DNA of 64,000 bases from Streptococcus oralis (GCA_905370255.1 CAJPKC010000003.1:1-64000); one strand, 5' to 3'; counted from the stretch's first letter, positions 35,497 to 44,744 are shown. The notes: generated by a model not told the origin, from the sequence alone. Program-made: numbers and translations.

Positions 35497-35528
35497 CAAA
35501 AAAAAGAACCGATGCAGATGCATCGGTT
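35497..35528 (-). terminator. Intrinsic terminator
   Basis: Stem AACCGATGC/GCATCGGTT with eight T on the minus strand; stem nearly the same as at 34779. Confidence 0.9.
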
Positions 35529-35537
35529 ACGAGAGTT

Positions 35538-35891
35538 TTATTCAGTGTCTTCGCATTTGGAAAAAGCTAAGAATTCACCGCCAGAAATTTCAATACGGAT
35601 ATTATTGAGTGGTTTTTGATTACGTTGATCTACGAGGATGATAATACTGTTGTCTTCATAGAAATAGTATCCATATTTGCTAATGTGTTGATCGATAACG
35701 TATTTTAGTCCATCGAGAGTTTTTTCACGATTATCGATTGAAATGTCCTGGTTAGCGCAGAGATCTTCGAGATCTTTTGTGGTTGCATATGAAAGACATT
35801 TCTTAAGAGCATCTTCAAAATTGAGATTTGTTAGAAGATCAATAGGAATGTTGTTACCATCAGTAACGGCTACGTGATAAATTCGAGACAT
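35538..35891 (-). CDS. Hypothetical protein, paralog family 1
   Basis: Encodes 117 residues beginning MSRIYHVAVTDGNNIP and ending GGEFLAFSKCEDTE, sharing layout with 18575 and 18950. AAAAGGAG precedes the start. Function unknown. Confidence 0.75.
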   Translation of the reverse strand: MSRIYHVAVTDGNNIPIDLLTNLNFEDALKKCLSYATTKDLEDLCANQDISIDNREKTLDGLKYVIDQHISKYGYYFYEDNSIIILVDQRNQKPLNNIRIEISGGEFLAFSKCEDTE

Positions 35892-35945
35892 TTGTTAGCT
35901 CCTTTTTGTTCTAGTTATGTTATTTTATTTTTAAATTAAAACGCG

Positions 35946-35964
35946 AAGAGCGCTGGGCGCTCTT
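35946..35964 (-). repeat. Inverted repeat (H element, three-base loop)
   Basis: Stem AAGAGCGC/GCGCTCTT, loop CCA, upstream of the gene at 35891. Confidence 0.6.
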
Positions 35965-36019
35965 AAACGATAATCTTAAACCAAACCTTATAAATAAAAC
36001 CACCCTCTAACTTTTCTCC

Positions 36020-36285
36020 ACTCTCTAACTGTTCTGAGTCGGGTTCGGGGCGCAGCCCCGCTTTAAAGAGGTGCGGACGTAGTCCGCCCTCAACCGTCCT
36101 CGGTTGCGTTTGAGCGTACGGTAACGTCTATCGTGTTCGTATACGCCCGTAAAAGAGCTTCTGAGGGCTCATAGATGGTTCGGAATATAAATAGATGTCC
36201 GATAAAAAAAAACGCCTCAGAGGACGTTTAAATGGCTTATATGATATCTATAGGAAAACATCGTACGGCGATAATCAACAGACAA
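36020..36285. repeat. S repeat, copy 1
   Basis: First of four copies of a unit of about 270-310 bp. Order on the plus strand: CTCTCTAACTGTTCT, hairpin GGGGC-NNA-GCCCC, hairpin GCGGAC-GTA-GTCCGC, CAACCG-TCCT-CGGTTG, GTATACGCCCGTAAAAGAG, then AT-rich sequence, a minus-strand terminator, and GGCTTATAYGAT. Ends approximate. Lies downstream of the first Rep gene. Confidence 0.75.
36203..36229 (-). terminator. Terminator of first Rep gene, inside S repeat
   Basis: Stem AAACGTC/GCGTTT with nine T on the minus strand. Confidence 0.82.
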
Positions 36286-36292
36286 CTGTTGA

Positions 36293-37951
36293 CTATTTTC
36301 GACGGACGAATCCGCGAATAGTTTTAGGTCTTGTGAAGGCGCGTTTGATTCGTGCGTCGGATCCCTTATAAGATGGATCCATGTAATCGGTGAGATTGTA
36401 TTCCGTGATTAGTGGCTCGTCAGCATCCATACGTTGTCCGACGGTGATTTTATCGCCTTGAGCCAGACGGATGTTCCATTCGTTTGTGTCGTTGAAGAAA
36501 TCGGTTGCGTATTCGATGAAGACTGATTTCTTGACAGGTTTTCCGTTTGCGTTATCTTTTGACATCCACGATTTATAGAGTTCGTATAAGAATTTCGGTG
36601 GAAGTGCGTCCCATTTGAATTGAGGAAGAAATTCGTCTAGGAATTCGATGACAGTGTTGTTTTCGAGTTTTGTTTTATACAGTGCTTCGTCGTTTTCTTT
36701 CGTTACGATGAATTCGGTAACGACTGGTGATTCAAGTGCTCGTTTTAAAATGTATTCTTTGACGTCGGTTCTGTCCATGTAATCGTGTTTGATGTATGGT
36801 CTTTCGCACCCAGTAAATGTATGGGTGAATGGTACGATTAATAGACGTCGATAAATTGAGTTTGATTTGTCTCGTGTAAGTAACGTTCCATTGAGCATTT
36901 GGATGTTTAACATACGGACTTGCATCGGATAGGCGTCTTTTCCTTTTGCTTCAATCTGGATGTCGTCCCCCGTGATAGCTGCTTTAAATTCGTCAGTCCC
37001 ATCAATATACGCACCAACTGGATTTTCGTCTGCAATATTGACGATTTTTCCAAGCAATTGCTGCGTTCTAAATCGTACGCCAAAGTTTTTAATATTGACA
37101 GACGAATACAGACCGTCTCCAATGATGTTTTTAAGAACTTGTCCGAGTGTTCCTTTACCGTTGTTACCTTGACGCGAATAAAAGATTACGCATTTGTTGT
37201 AGACGCGCCCGGGGTTCAATGCGGCGGTGATAATTTGCCACATTTGAGTGAGACGATCGGGATCGTGATCGACGAGTTCATCGAGCCACATATCAAAAGA
37301 CCAACTCAACCCGTCAGGCATAGTAATTGTTGGACTACTTGCATTTGAGTTGTAATTAGTTTGGATTTTCGCGAGACGATATTCATTTTGTGTGAACTGC
37401 TCTAATTGTTGAGTTTCTTTATTAAAGATTCCGTTCTTGACAAAGATTCGATTAGCATCGGAGGTTTCGTTAACATTAGGTATGGTTTGAATCATTGTTT
37501 CGTAAATACGACGATGGAATTTTACATCTTCGTCCTCTGCAGCCGCAAAGATGATATCCATCATAAGGTCTTGTGCTGGTACATATAAACCATACGTCGG
37601 TGATGTTTCGTCGAAGTCATAAATATGTACAATTGGGTCTTTTCTATTTGTAGGATTCCCGTATTTCGATGCTGGTGTGATCGAAGCTAGAGGTACGATG
37701 TTCAACAATAGATGTACATACTCACTTACAGTGATTTTGATGTTTTTAGGTTCACGCCCTCCGTTTTCGATTAATGCTCGAGCGTAACATTCTTGATAAT
37801 AGTCAGTTACTAGTTCGCAAACATGTTCACGCAAGTCAGTCATTGTTTTTAACGGTACGTTCGTACGAGCGGTCATGAAATCGATCACATTAATAATGCG
37901 AGGGTTCTTTTTAGCGATAGCTTTTTTGTTAAACAATTGAGTTTTAAACAT
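36293..37951 (-). CDS. D5/SF3-type replication helicase (Rep 1)
   Basis: Encodes 552 residues from ATG 37951; a longer reading from TTG 37984 has no binding site. The helicase core has Walker A in RQGNNGKGTLGQVL, NIADENP as the Walker B-like segment, TGDDIQIEAKGKD and RRLLIVPFTHTF, as in D5_N/P4-family phage and plasmid primase-helicases and SaPI-like initiators. It is a paralog of Rep 2 at 39634. Directly upstream lie an antisense RNA gene, its promoter and about eleven GGGATA iterons, so it is probably the initiator for that origin. Confidence 0.88.
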   Translation of the reverse strand: MFKTQLFNKKAIAKKNPRIINVIDFMTARTNVPLKTMTDLREHVCELVTDYYQECYARALIENGGREPKNIKITVSEYVHLLLNIVPLASITPASKYGNPTNRKDPIVHIYDFDETSPTYGLYVPAQDLMMDIIFAAAEDEDVKFHRRIYETMIQTIPNVNETSDANRIFVKNGIFNKETQQLEQFTQNEYRLAKIQTNYNSNASSPTITMPDGLSWSFDMWLDELVDHDPDRLTQMWQIITAALNPGRVYNKCVIFYSRQGNNGKGTLGQVLKNIIGDGLYSSVNIKNFGVRFRTQQLLGKIVNIADENPVGAYIDGTDEFKAAITGDDIQIEAKGKDAYPMQVRMLNIQMLNGTLLTRDKSNSIYRRLLIVPFTHTFTGCERPYIKHDYMDRTDVKEYILKRALESPVVTEFIVTKENDEALYKTKLENNTVIEFLDEFLPQFKWDALPPKFLYELYKSWMSKDNANGKPVKKSVFIEYATDFFNDTNEWNIRLAQGDKITVGQRMDADEPLITEYNLTDYMDPSYKGSDARIKRAFTRPKTIRGFVRRK

Positions 37952-37989
37952 AGTTTTATCCAATCTATAAAATAAATTACGCAAAACTA

Positions 37990-38018
37990 TTGACTCAAAT
38001 TTAAAATTGTGTTATCAT
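37990..38018 (+). promoter_or_regulatory. Promoter of antisense (counter-transcript) RNA
   Basis: TTGACT (37990-37995), 17-base spacer, TATCAT (38013-38018) on the plus strand. Confidence 0.7.
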
Positions 38019-38024
38019 TATACA

Positions 38025-38079
38025 AAAGTGATATAAATTAAAGTCTCTAGCGCAATCCGGCAAGATTGCGTTTTTTTTT
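38025..38079 (+). ncRNA. Candidate counter-transcript RNA controlling Rep 1
   Basis: About 55 nt from the promoter at 37990 to a terminator CGCAATC/GATTGCG with nine T (38051-38079). It is fully complementary to the leader of the Rep 1 mRNA, which starts near 38084 on the other strand. This is the plan of plasmid copy-number control by antisense RNA. Both promoters and the terminator are visible; the regulatory role is inferred. Confidence 0.75.
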
Positions 38080-38090
38080 GCGTTGAAATT

Positions 38091-38119
38091 ATTATAGCAT
38101 ATTGTTTCAAAAACGTCAA
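38091..38119 (-). promoter_or_regulatory. Promoter of Rep 1
   Basis: Minus strand TTGACG (38119-38114), 17-base spacer with an extended TGC, TATAAT (38096-38091). Confidence 0.88.
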
Positions 38120-38204
38120 TTCGAAAATGGTCTCGAATTCGATAAAACTATATCAAATTATATAACTGTTGTATAATGTGTTTTAGGATCAACTTGAAAA
38201 AAGA

Positions 38205-38725
38205 GATATATCCCTTTTTGTGAGAAAAAAAAGGGATAATTTTAGAAATTCAATATGCGCGTGAATACGTTGATACGCTTGCTGTTTCAGGTACACGCCG
38301 ATTTCGCCGTTCCCTTTTTCATTTTAAAAAAGGGATAGCTAAAAATAATAATAAACCGCGGTATTACAGTGTTTCTTTTTATAATTATCCCTTTTTTAAC
38401 AATTATTTGATAATTCGCTTCTTATATAAAAAAATAAACTATATTATATTATACGTTTTACTAAATGTGTCCGAGAAAAACATTAAGAAAAAAAAGGGAT
38501 AAAGGGATAATTTTTTTAATAATTTCCGAACAATTCAGCGATGACGCTACTTTGTACGTATCTGTTTTTGAGACAGAATTATCCCTTTTTTGGAACTTTT
38601 TGAAATGATTATTTCTTAATACTTTCTAAAACCATTGATATATAAAGTTTCAATTCGATTTTCAGGTTGTGGTCAATTATCCCTTTTTACTATCCCTTTT
38701 ATTTTTCAAAAAAGGGATAATTTAT
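38205..38725. repeat. GGGATA iteron array (origin candidate 1)
   Basis: About eleven copies of TTATCCCTTTTT / AAAAAGGGATAA in both orientations, some paired head to head (38311-38337, 38675-38724) and one tandem pair (38495-38512), in very AT-rich DNA directly upstream of Rep 1. No gene. Fits an iteron-type origin. Confidence 0.78.
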
Positions 38726-38959
38726 GAATTCCGAACGATTATTGGTTTTATCTCTTAAAACGACGTATATTGTTCGTTTATTTTCAAAATTGATCTGTTG
38801 TCTAAAAGGGCACCTATTTCAAGATTGTTATGTCAAATAATATAGTTTACAAAGTCAAAACCGAAAACGAATTAGTCTCACTTTTTCAAAAATAGTGACA
38901 AAGACGTGAAATCGATTGATATGATTAGCTTTAAGAGGTGTATTGTGTTCAATAAAAAT

Positions 38960-39320
38960 ATCACTAAAAAGTGGTGTCAGCGAAAAGTCTTATTTGACAC
39001 GGGTTTTCGAACAAAAAATCGGTCTGGCACCAGTCTCGGGGTTGAAAAAACTTATATGAGCTTTTTCGAGACTATCAAATATATCAAATCATATGTTTTA
39101 AGAAGACAAAAATCGAAACCTTCTTTGATAAAACGTTAAAAAGTGGTGCCAAAAACGTGTAATCGATTGATGCTATTAGCTTGAAGAGGTGGCACTACTT
39201 TTTTCTTAAATAGTGCCAATAAAATAGATAAACAATAAATAAAATCAATGGTGATAAGCGTTTCGACGCGTATCTTGAGTGGCACTACTTTCGACAAAAT
39301 TGGCACTAAAATGACAGATC
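38960..39320. repeat. GGCACC repeat segment, copy 1
   Basis: Several copies of TGGCAC(C/T)AC(T)n and its complement in both orientations (for example near 38970, 39034, 39145, 39189 and 39281). The whole segment is duplicated at 42300-42720 with substitutions. The short frame at 38906-39139 lies within it and is not coding. Confidence 0.7.
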
Positions 39321-39369
39321 ATCATAAAAACAAGTAAGTGCATCGCACGTGACGCTCTAAATGGAAACC

Positions 39370-39635
39370 ACAATCTATCTCTCCAAACGAATCTATCTGT
39401 TCTGCACTTTCTAACTGTTCTAAGCCGGGTTCGGGGCGGAGCCCCGTCTTGGAGGGGTGCGGACGTAGTCCGCCTGCAACCGTCCTCGGTTGCGTTTGTG
39501 CGTAGGTGACGTCTATCGTGCGTGTATACGCCCGTAAAAGAGTCTCTGGGGGCGAGAAAACTATTCCGAATATAAATAGATGCCTAATAAAAAAAACGCC
39601 TCAGAGGGCGTTTTAAAATGGCTTATACGATGGCT
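39370..39635. repeat. S repeat, copy 2
   Basis: Hairpins GGGGC-GGA-GCCCC (39433-39445), GCGGAC-GTA-GTCCGC and CAACCG-TCCT-CGGTTG. It contains the Rep 2 terminator (39587-39614). Continuous with the duplicated GGCACC segment on its left. Confidence 0.78.
39587..39614 (-). terminator. Terminator of Rep 2, inside S repeat
   Basis: Stem AAAACGCC/GGCGTTTT and T-tract on the minus strand. Confidence 0.88.
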
Positions 39636-41343
39636 ATAGACGGACGATACCTCGAGCGGTACGTGGTCGTGAAAATGTTCGTTTTAGTTTATCGTCGGTG
39701 CCCTTATACGAGGGATCCATATACGAGACGAGATTATATTTTGTGATTAGTGGTTCGTCCGCGTCCATAGCTGATCCTAAATAGAACGGATTTGGACAAG
39801 TTTCACGAGTGGCTAAGAAGTCCCAATTAGGGTTCTGTTGTAGGTGATTTTGAATGTGTTGAAGGAAAACCTTTTTTGAAAATGCTGATTTTTTATCACC
39901 GCCGTGTTCATCTTGGTACCATGCTAAATATAGTGCGTATAAGAAGTTCGGTGGGAGTACGTCCCAACTGAATTGACCTTCAAATTCATTCCAAAATTCT
40001 ACAGCCGAGTTGTTATCTTCTTTATATTGGGCTAACGCTTTAATGGACGCTTTGGGTGTAATAAACTCAGTGAATGGTTTCATTTCAAGTGCACGTTTTA
40101 AGACATATTCGAGAACTTCAGGTCGATGAATATAGTCTTGTTTAATATAAGCACGTTCACCATTATTAGTAAACGAATAAACAAACGGAACAATAATGAT
40201 TCGTCGATAGAATGAATCGGATTTGTCTTTTGTTTTAGGCAATCCATTAAGCATTTGAATGTTGATGGCTTTAATTTGAATAGCTATTGGTTTTTCGAAT
40301 TTACGGTTGATGAGGATGTCGTCGCCTGTAATGACAGCCTTGAAGTCTTGGACGGAATCAAGATAAATATCTACAGGGTTTTCATCGGCAATATTCAATG
40401 TTTTCCCCAATAGTTGTTCTTTCATGTATTCGTGTTTGAATGCGGGGATTGGAAGTGACGAATAGTTTTCTTTACCAACTAAATTTTTTAGTAGTTGCCC
40501 ATATGTTCCTTTTCCGTTGTTTCCGACGGAAGAATAAAAGAAGATAGCTTTAGCGTTTACTTGTTTTGGATTGATTGCGCTGGCGATAATTTGCCAAAAC
40601 AAGGTATTTGTGTCTTGATCGAACTTATTGATTAAACCACCAGATAAGTCTTTCAACCACGATTCAACGTCCCAGTCAGTGCAGTCCTCATCATTATGAA
40701 TTGTGACGAGTTGTGCGTTTGGGTTATAGTTTGTTGCGATTTTTGTGGTTGTGATGTATTCAGGTCGAAATGGTTCTAGTGTTTTTGTTTCACGATTGTA
40801 GATACCGTTTCCGACAGGTATTAGATGTGCGTCGGACGTTTCTGTTGTGATATTGGCTTTAATTCCGATGATACGCAAACATGTATCTAATTGTGTTTTT
40901 GTGGTTGTTTGGTTAAACGTGTAAATGATCGTTTCAATTAGACGTGTGTCGAATTGATACGTGCCTTGTCTTGGACCCGTGTGTTGATATGTAGCTAGTT
41001 CATACTTTTTGTTATTTTCCGTTAATACGAGTTGTACAATCGGGATGAATGCGTGTATGATGATTGCGACTTCATCTAAATCGAATTTGAAGTTTCGCCC
41101 TTGTGTGTAATTTGGTTGTTTTCCGACACGTAAGGCTTCATTCATGATATGGATGCGACGTAGATCATTAGCTAAGTCTGAGAATGTTTTAACGAGGTCA
41201 TCTTCTGAGTTAATTGCGATTGGGTTTGGATATTCAGATCTCAAGAATTCAATAGTATCAAAAATATAAGGATTCAAGTCAATACTGTATTCCGATTCAC
41301 ATTTAGTCAGAAAGTCCGCGTCTAACCTTAGTGGCGTAGACAT
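39634..41343 (-). CDS. D5/SF3-type replication helicase (Rep 2)
   Basis: Encodes 569 residues. The core has Walker A in SVGNNGKGTYGQLL, NIADENP, TGDDILINRKFE and RRIIIVPFVYSF. It is a paralog of Rep 1 (36293) with conserved C-terminal segments (LPPNFLYALYLAW; YMDPSYKG). Preceded directly by a ribbon-helix-helix gene and, further upstream, by GTCTCC iterons instead of GGGATA, which suggests that the two Reps recognise different origins. Confidence 0.88.
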   Translation of the reverse strand: MSTPLRLDADFLTKCESEYSIDLNPYIFDTIEFLRSEYPNPIAINSEDDLVKTFSDLANDLRRIHIMNEALRVGKQPNYTQGRNFKFDLDEVAIIIHAFIPIVQLVLTENNKKYELATYQHTGPRQGTYQFDTRLIETIIYTFNQTTTKTQLDTCLRIIGIKANITTETSDAHLIPVGNGIYNRETKTLEPFRPEYITTTKIATNYNPNAQLVTIHNDEDCTDWDVESWLKDLSGGLINKFDQDTNTLFWQIIASAINPKQVNAKAIFFYSSVGNNGKGTYGQLLKNLVGKENYSSLPIPAFKHEYMKEQLLGKTLNIADENPVDIYLDSVQDFKAVITGDDILINRKFEKPIAIQIKAINIQMLNGLPKTKDKSDSFYRRIIIVPFVYSFTNNGERAYIKQDYIHRPEVLEYVLKRALEMKPFTEFITPKASIKALAQYKEDNNSAVEFWNEFEGQFSWDVLPPNFLYALYLAWYQDEHGGDKKSAFSKKVFLQHIQNHLQQNPNWDFLATRETCPNPFYLGSAMDADEPLITKYNLVSYMDPSYKGTDDKLKRTFSRPRTARGIVRL

Positions 41344-41359
41344 AGTTTTTACCCCCCGA

Positions 41360-41518
41360 TTATTTTTTTGAACGTTCGTTGCGTTCGTTGAACCATTGAA
41401 TAAAAAGGTTCCGGCCTAGTACGCTGAGAGGTAGTCCTTGTGTTTCGGCTTCGAGTGCTAATTTTTCTTTTAGAGCGTCATCTACGACGATAACGATACG
41501 TGAGTCTTTCTTTGTCAT
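41360..41518 (-). CDS. Ribbon-helix-helix repressor, CopG-like
   Basis: About 52 residues beginning MTKKDSRIVIVVDDALKEKL. A short N-terminal strand RIVIVVDD and two helices give the MetJ/Arc/CopG fold. The start is set at 41518, after AGAAAGG. Cotranscribed with Rep 2 from the promoter at 41558; probably represses its own operon, as CopG does for plasmid rep genes. Confidence 0.75.
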   Translation of the reverse strand: MTKKDSRIVIVVDDALKEKLALEAETQGLPLSVLGRNLFIQWFNERNERSKK

Positions 41519-41557
41519 TTTATGGATAAACCTTTCTGTTTTATTAGCTATAAATAC

Positions 41558-41586
41558 ATTATACACTGATTGCAACCAAATGTCAA
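41558..41586 (-). promoter_or_regulatory. Promoter of RHH repressor-Rep 2 operon
   Basis: Minus strand TTGACA (41586-41581), 17-base spacer, TATAAT (41563-41558): perfect consensus. Confidence 0.92.
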
Positions 41587-41676
41587 ATAAATAACCATAA
41601 TGTGAAACAAATAATTTATCGACTCAACGAGGTTCGCTATAATATTTTAGGTAATTTACTATAAATCTAAAATCGA

Positions 41677-42146
41677 TGTCTCCGTTTTGTCTCCATTTTT
41701 TTATCAAAAGTGGAGACATTTTCGCCAAAAGTGGAGACATTGTGGAGACATTTCGCGTGCTTGTATAAATTAGGACTATTCGGAATCGATTGGTACGCGT
41801 GCTTTTGCCGGAGTGACCTTTTTATAAATCTCCATATTTTCGTAATGTCTCCATTTTGACCCCCTTTTTTTAACCATATATAGAACCATAAATTAAAATA
41901 TATAAAATGATATAGTTTAAGAGTGGTTTAAAATGAATTTTATTAAAAACGTAAAAAGTGGAGACATTCAATAAATTAATTATTTTATAAAATGTAGATA
42001 TAATAAGGGTTTTATTAAATATATTTATTAATTTTATTAAAAAAAATGTCTCCGTTTTCACCTAAAATGTCTCCGTTTTCACCTAAAATGTCTCCGTTTT
42101 CACCTAAAATGTCTCCGTTTTCGTCCGTTTTGTCTCCGTTTTTGAG
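41677..42146. repeat. GTCTCC iteron array (origin candidate 2)
   Basis: About twelve copies of TGTCTCC(G/A)TTTT or its complement. The right end (42045-42125) has tandem units of ATGTCTCCGTTTTCACCTAA, and the left part has single copies in both orientations. Very AT-rich between. No gene; the short frame 41870-42061 is repeat sequence. Confidence 0.8.
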
Positions 42147-42299
42147 TCATTTTTGGCGTTATTTTGGATAAAATTGCTGAAATAAATTAGGAGATTGTGA
42201 TTTTTAGACTTATTATATAGATAATATACCGAATAGCGTTTTACGCGTATTTTGGATGGCGAATTTTTTTGATAAGTTTGGATGATGAATCCTCTAAAC

Positions 42300-42720
42300 G
42301 AGTTGATTCTAAAATGGCACCACTTTGGCACCAAAAAGCGGTGTCAGCGAAAAGTCTTATTTGGTGTGGGTTTTCGGACACAAAATCGGTCTGGCACCAG
42401 TTTCGGGGTTGAAAAAACTTATATAGACTTTTTAAGCCTATCATATAAAATAATATAGTTTACGAAGACAAAAATCGAAAGCTAGTTTACTGAAAACTTC
42501 TTCGACAAAATGTTAAAAAGTGGTGCCAAAGAGCACGTAATCGATTGGTGTTATTAGCTTTAAGAGATGGCACCACTTTTTTCTTAAGTGGTGCCGCTAA
42601 AAGAAATAAATAATAGATAAAACCAACAATAACAAGCGTTTTGACGCGTATTTGACTCGGCACCACTTTTGTTGATTTTGACACCACTTTGTCGAAAATG
42701 GCACCACTTTTGATGATCAT
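42300..42720. repeat. GGCACC repeat segment, copy 2
   Basis: TGGCACCACTTTT in several copies and both orientations (near 42315, 42391, 42523, 42567, 42588, 42660, 42700). Duplicate of 38960-39320; the similarity continues into the S repeat on its right, so one duplication of about 700 bp covers both. Confidence 0.72.
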
Positions 42721-42769
42721 CAAAACAGAAAACAAGTAAGTGCCTCGCACGTAACTCTCTAAATAGAAA

Positions 42770-43078
42770 CCACAATCTATCCCACCAAACGAATCTATCT
42801 GCTCTGCACTCTCTAACTGTTCTAAGCCGGGTCCGGGGCGAAGCCCCGTCTTAGAGAGGTGCGGACGTAGTCCGCTCGCAACCGTCCTCGGTTGCGTTTG
42901 AGCGTACGGTGACGTCTATCGTGCTCGTATACGCTCGTAAAAGAGCCTCTGAGAACGAGAAAACTATTCCGAATATAAATAGATGTCTAATAAAAAAAAA
43001 ACGCCTCAGAGGGCGTTTAGGCTGCTTATATGATGTCTATAGAAAAACATCGTACAGTGATGATCAACAGTTATTCGT
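42770..43078. repeat. S repeat, copy 3
   Basis: Hairpins GGGGC-GAA-GCCCC, GCGGAC-GTA-GTCCGC and GCAACCG-TCCT-CGGTTGC. The outer pairing TCTAAG/CTTAGA is intact here. Extends to GTGAAAGCGGTTTC like copy 4 and contains a terminator (42992-43018). Confidence 0.78.
42992..43018 (-). terminator. Terminator inside S repeat copy 3
   Basis: Stem AAACGCC/GGCGTTT with a T-tract on the minus strand; ends the operon that comes from 50.4 kb or its last part. Confidence 0.85.
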
Positions 43079-43089
43079 GAAAGCGGTTT

Positions 43090-43629
43090 CTACCACCAAA
43101 ACATTCCGTAAATCTCAGACCAAACGTCCAAGAATTTCGCAACATGTTCGCGTTGACGTTCACCATCAGACGCCATGATGATGCGTAATCGTTCAAGTAA
43201 CCAGTTTAAAAGGAACGCCTGGGTGCCTTTTAAATGGATGTTTTCTGTTGTGATTTCTGCATGGTGATAGGTCATGACTACTGGTGAGTTTTTCTTATAG
43301 ATAGATAAAATGTTGTATGCGTGACGGAAGAACAATGCCAAGTCCGATAGGTCTGGAATCGTTTTCAGTGCGTGATAGAAACTGTAAATTTGTTCGTGGG
43401 CGTTCTTGAGTGAATTGGCTAATTTTTGATTGTCTGCATTGTCCGACGCTTGCATACTGTACCATGCGATGTTTAGAATAGCATCGTCAGCGTTCCAAGC
43501 AACCTGACTCAAATAACCGTAACGTTTTAATTGACGACGTTCTTTTCGTGATAACGTTTTCGAGTTCTTTTTATGGTAAAAGAATTCGGAGTTTTTAATT
43601 CGATTTCGCAATTCTTTTTCTGTTAGCAT
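43090..43629 (-). CDS. Hypothetical helical protein
   Basis: Encodes 179 residues, strongly helical, with a basic N-terminal part (RKERRQLKRYG) and an aromatic end (YGMFWW). No signal or membrane segment. The all-helical make-up would fit a HEPN-like fold, but no RxxxxH motif was found. AGAAAGGA precedes the start. Confidence 0.75.
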   Translation of the reverse strand: MLTEKELRNRIKNSEFFYHKKNSKTLSRKERRQLKRYGYLSQVAWNADDAILNIAWYSMQASDNADNQKLANSLKNAHEQIYSFYHALKTIPDLSDLALFFRHAYNILSIYKKNSPVVMTYHHAEITTENIHLKGTQAFLLNWLLERLRIIMASDGERQREHVAKFLDVWSEIYGMFWW

Positions 43630-43643
43630 TGATTATTTCCTTT

Positions 43644-44213
43644 CTAAATAACGTGATGCGTATAGTCTTGTTTTAGAAAATCGCTGTCATGTTCGAATAA
43701 GATAGTTGACTCGAGCAATTCTTCTGGTGTGAATTCGTTCGCGTCACGTTTGTTAAAACGCATTCGTGCACGAGATGAGACATCGTGATATCTGTTACGA
43801 ATCTTATAATGGATGTATCGATCCAAGAAGACATTGTAACGTTTGATTTCATCAGGTATGACTTCTAAGTCAGCTTCTTTTAGTTTTTCTAAGAAGAATT
43901 CTTTAGTGAGTGGGCTTGAGTTGTCGTTTTGAAGATATTCGTCGGCAATTTTATTGTAGTTGTAGCCGTAGTAGAATGAGAAGCAGAGGAGCGCTATTGT
44001 GAAAAATGGTAGTCTTGTAATAAATCCGATTAGGATTGATGCTACGATGAGTGGAATGATTACGAATTCGGATTTTTTATAAGCTTCTTTCAACAAGTTC
44101 TTATTTAGCTTATTGAATTCGTGACCGGTTGGCATTTCTTTGAAATATTGATTTTGAATGCGTTCGATTTCTTTTAATCGTTTATAGTCGATTTCGGTTA
44201 ATAAGTCGCTCAA
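43644..44213 (-). CDS. Membrane protein with two central helices
   Basis: Encodes 189 residues from a TTG start preceded by AGAAAGGA. Two hydrophobic helices (about 51-88) are flanked by charged soluble regions. Function unknown. Confidence 0.75.
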   Translation of the reverse strand: MSDLLTEIDYKRLKEIERIQNQYFKEMPTGHEFNKLNKNLLKEAYKKSEFVIIPLIVASILIGFITRLPFFTIALLCFSFYYGYNYNKIADEYLQNDNSSPLTKEFFLEKLKEADLEVIPDEIKRYNVFLDRYIHYKIRNRYHDVSSRARMRFNKRDANEFTPEELLESTILFEHDSDFLKQDYTHHVI

Positions 44214-44226
44214 TGTTATTTCCTTT

Positions 44227-44706
44227 CTATTTCTGTTCGACGATAGTTTTCGGAATTTGGTAGACGTGACCTTTCTCGATAAAACTATATGCTTCGTCTG
44301 TTTCGCTTGTGATGTTTATCACATTATTATTTTGGAGGATAGATCGTAAGGCGTTTGGATGTTTCGGTTCGATAACGATTTGCCCGCCTGTCTTCGTGAA
44401 GGTAAAATTTTCAGTTAATGGTTGATTTAGCCCTTCGTTTACAGTAAACGTGTCGTGCGCGAATGTGTACGACAAGAATAAGCCCGTCATTAAGAATACG
44501 CTACTTATGACACTCACGAAGAAGGCTGCGACGTTTATAAACCAGTTGTCTTTTAGGAGTTTTCGATCGAAAATAGTAGGAAAGGCAATCGATAGCGCCA
44601 TGCACGGTGCGACGATAAATAGAAACACGCCGATCGCGTAAAGTGGCAACATGCAAACTGTAACGAGAATAATGTTCATGTGAGGTATTAAGAGTTCTTC
44701 TAGCAT
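44227..44706 (-). CDS. Membrane protein
   Basis: Encodes 159 residues: two hydrophobic helices in the first half (about 10-43 and 55-85), then a soluble beta-rich domain with TFTKTGGQIVIEPKH, similar in plan to the proteins at 45960 and 62598. AGAAAGGA precedes the start. Function unknown. Confidence 0.75.
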   Translation of the reverse strand: MLEELLIPHMNIILVTVCMLPLYAIGVFLFIVAPCMALSIAFPTIFDRKLLKDNWFINVAAFFVSVISSVFLMTGLFLSYTFAHDTFTVNEGLNQPLTENFTFTKTGGQIVIEPKHPNALRSILQNNNVINITSETDEAYSFIEKGHVYQIPKTIVEQK

Positions 44707-44744
44707 AGTTGTCCTTTCTAATTTGTCTGATGATGTGTTCTATT

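Noticed and set aside
38906..39139. A 77-residue protein on the plus strand
   Set aside because: It lies in the duplicated GGCACC repeat segment and is not kept open in the second copy.
41632..41650. Plus-strand promoter with TATAAT facing the GTCTCC iterons
   Set aside because: The -35 box is poor and no terminator or gene follows; kept only as a note for a possible primer RNA.
41870..42750. Short frames between Rep 2 and S repeat copy 3
   Set aside because: They are translations of GTCTCC and GGCACC repeats and AT-rich DNA.
36020..43078. Insertion sequences bordered by the S repeats
   Set aside because: No transposase gene, no target-site duplication seen, and the repeats are direct copies rather than inverted ends.
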